Shown here piece by piece: positions 3,885 through 5,075 of a stretch of 5,075 nucleotides of DNA; the stretch's first letter is position 1, and each line of letters begins with the position of its first letter. Position numbers and translations under genes: made by a program. The stretch is from contig QMZD01000161.1 in the NCBI GenBank assembly GCA_003662985.1, positions 1 to 5,075 on the forward strand, given 5' to 3'. The stretch comes from Archaeoglobales archaeon. GTDB lineage: Archaea; Halobacteriota; Archaeoglobi; Archaeoglobales; Archaeoglobaceae. The notes under the pieces were generated by a model. The model was given only the letters and a program-made list of their open reading frames with translations. It ran no database searches and was not told the DNA's origin.

Positions 3885-3916
3885 CAAATTTCATTAACTT
3901 AAAAAGGATACCTATT

Positions 3917-4249
3917 TTAATTTTTCCCACCAGATCTAACCTCTCGCAACCTCTTCACTTTGTAGGGAATCCTTTTAACGTAACCGCAATTTAGACATTC
4001 AATAACCTTAACACCTCTGCTCAGCCTGATTTTCGAAGTTTTAGATGTAAAAGGGGTAAAACATTTCCTGCAAAACGTGTTTCTGTATTTCTCGGGAATT
4101 CTAACCCGATATTTCGAAGATATTCTCATCGCAAGCTCCACGTATCTTCTGGCAAAAAGAGAGTTCCCATCCTTAAGGGCTTTCTCAAGCAAAATCTCGA
4201 TTCTTTCTCTCGCAATTTTCCTCTCGAGCTTTTTATCCCTTTTTATCAT
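3917..4249 (-). CDS. rnp4: Ribonuclease P protein component 4 (Rpp21/Rpr2 family), 110 aa
   Basis: This is the zinc-ribbon protein subunit of archaeal RNase P, which with the catalytic RNA and other Rpp proteins removes 5' leaders from pre-tRNAs; Rpp21 pairs with Rpp29 and stabilises the RNA's specificity domain. The N-terminal part (1-50) is two basic helices, including ARERIEILLEKAL and the conserved RRYVELAMRIS segment. PEKYRNTFCRKC follows, and the zinc ligands are C60, C63, C85 and C88 (CRKC and CLNC pairs). The RLSRGVKVIECLNCGY strand pair and the basic tail (IPYKVKRLREVR) are also typical. Length is normal. The ATG at 4249 lacks a Shine-Dalgarno site but has a TATA-like element about 26 bases upstream, which argues for a leaderless transcript independent of the BMP gene. 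The YlbF-family gene follows on the same strand. Confidence 0.95.
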   Translation of the reverse strand: MIKRDKKLERKIARERIEILLEKALKDGNSLFARRYVELAMRISSKYRVRIPEKYRNTFCRKCFTPFTSKTSKIRLSRGVKVIECLNCGYVKRIPYKVKRLREVRSGGKN

Positions 4250-4271
4250 CCCGAATCAAAAAATAGATGGG

Positions 4272-4280
4272 ATTTTAAGT
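4272..4280 (-). promoter_or_regulatory. TATA-type promoter of the RNase P component 4 gene (leaderless)
   Basis: On the minus strand this reads ACTTAAAAT, a TATA-like element centred at about 4275, 26 bases from the ATG at 4249. No ribosome site lies between. It sits in the 52-base gap after the BMP-family stop codon, where no T-tract terminator is seen, so some read-through from the upstream gene is also possible. Confidence 0.45.
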
Positions 4281-4301
4281 TATTTATTTCCTGCGTTCAA
4301 T

Positions 4302-5075
4302 TTAGCCCTGTGGGATTTCTCCAACAACATTGTCGACGAAGAAGTTCATTGAAAGCAGCTCTTCATCGGTCATAACTTCTCCTTCAGCCTTAATGACCTT
4401 CCCGCTCTGATCCTTTATTGGGCCTACAAATGGATACTGTTCAGGCACATCTCCTTTTATGTACTTCTCCTTCTCTTCAAGAACGAGCTTCTTGACGTCC
4501 TCTGGCACAGCCTTACTGAAGGGCGCGAGATCGACAACTCCCTTGTCAATGCCCCACCAGATTTCCTCGCTCTTCCACGTTCCTTGTCTAACGTTCTTGA
4601 CGACGTAGCTATAGATAACACTCCAGTTCCATACAGGAGCGGTAAGATGTGCCTTCGGTGCAAATTTCGACATATCGCTGTTGTAACCTATGGAGTATGC
4701 TCCTCTTTCTTCAGCAGCCTGCTGTGGGCTTGGAGAATCCTGATGCTGGGCTATAACATCGCAACCCTGATCGAGAAGGCTTATCGCAGCTTCCTTCTCC
4801 TTTGCCGGATCGTACCACGTGCCCGTCCACACCACAATTACCTTCGCATCGGGATTCACCTTCTTAACTCCCAAAGCGAAGGCGTTGATTCCCCTTATAA
4901 CCTCGGGAATCGGATGGGCTGCAACGTAGCCTATCTTGTTCGTCTTCGTCATGGATCCAGCTACTAAACCGCTGAGATACCTCGCCTGATACATTCTGCC
5001 GAAGTATGTTCCCACGTTCTTTGCTGTCTTGTAACCGCTGCAGTGCATGAAAACCGTATTCGGGAAGTCTTTCGC
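4302..5075 (-). CDS. BMP-family ABC transporter substrate-binding protein, C-terminal part (runs off right edge)
   Basis: The frame is open from the right edge to a TAA at 4302-4304, giving 257 residues; the N-terminus, with its expected signal peptide or lipobox, is missing. The sequence matches the BMP/PnrA-like periplasmic-binding fold. It shows YFGRMYQARYLSGLVAG (24-40), KIGYVAAHPIPEVIRGINAF (47-66), WTGTWYDPAKEKEAA (83-97), a QHQDSPSPQQAAEERG hinge segment (110-125), IGYNSDMSKFAP (129-140) and a final FVDNVVGEIPQG. Relatives bind nucleosides, purines or similar ligands outside the membrane and deliver them to an ABC importer with an ATPase and two permeases. The W-x-G-x-W-x-DPAKE and GYNSDM motifs recall the purine-binding subgroup, but the ligand is not determined here. 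Transporter partners would lie outside the window; RNase P component 4 downstream is unrelated. The ATG at 5048 is internal, not the true start. Confidence 0.92.
   Translation of the reverse strand, partial: AKDFPNTVFMHCSGYKTAKNVGTYFGRMYQARYLSGLVAGSMTKTNKIGYVAAHPIPEVIRGINAFALGVKKVNPDAKVIVVWTGTWYDPAKEKEAAISLLDQGCDVIAQHQDSPSPQQAAEERGAYSIGYNSDMSKFAPKAHLTAPVWNWSVIYSYVVKNVRQGTWKSEEIWWGIDKGVVDLAPFSKAVPEDVKKLVLEEKEKYIKGDVPEQYPFVGPIKDQSGKVIKAEGEVMTDEELLSMNFFVDNVVGEIPQG

Noticed and set aside
4584..4967. Plus-strand open frame of 127 codons within the BMP-family gene
   Set aside because: It is the complement of a well-recognised binding-protein gene and has no features of its own.

Overview
The window looks like a piece of a euryarchaeal chromosome, most likely from the Archaeoglobales or a close relative. 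The archaeal evidence is direct: a Sec61beta-type translocon subunit, an RNase P protein of the Rpp21/Rpr2 type, a ubiquitin-like protein ending in Gly-Gly, TATA elements about 26 bases upstream of several start codons (leaderless transcripts), and Shine-Dalgarno sites of the GGAGGTGAT type at other genes. The assignment to an order is inference from overall protein flavour. Nothing seen is a tRNA, rRNA, CRISPR array or intact insertion sequence.

Layout, left to right. Positions 1-543 (minus) hold the N-terminal part of an amidohydrolase that runs off the left edge. It shares a divergent promoter region (544-659) with a plus-strand pair: a 56-residue Sec61beta subunit (660-830) and the GTPase EngB (844-1440). 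After a gene-poor gap with short AGATCA-like repeats comes a second plus-strand pair: a 57-residue protein of unknown function (1613-1786) and a SAMP/MoaD/ThiS-like beta-grasp protein (1844-2062). A strong A/T-rich terminator region follows. The convergent minus-strand pair is an AbrB-type DNA-binding protein (2280-2510) and a 42-residue four-cysteine protein (2137-2265) that resembles the small BssC/TutF subunits of glycyl-radical enzymes. Three 9-bp direct repeats lie between the TATA box and start codon of this pair, where an autoregulatory operator would be expected.

On the plus strand, 2664-3251 encodes a two-helix membrane protein with a bacterial-type PH domain. It is followed by a gene-free stretch containing what looks like a broken minus-strand coding remnant (about 3271-3430). 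The right third is all minus strand: a partial BMP-family ABC-transporter binding protein (4302 to the right edge), RNase P component 4 (3917-4249) and a YlbF-family protein (3506-3868).

Most of the window is housekeeping (protein export, ribosome assembly GTPase, tRNA 5' processing) with nutrient uptake and a metal-dependent hydrolase at the ends. The least ordinary part is the AbrB / four-cysteine unit with its repeat-bearing promoter. It has neither a toxin gene nor a glycyl-radical enzyme next to it within the window.
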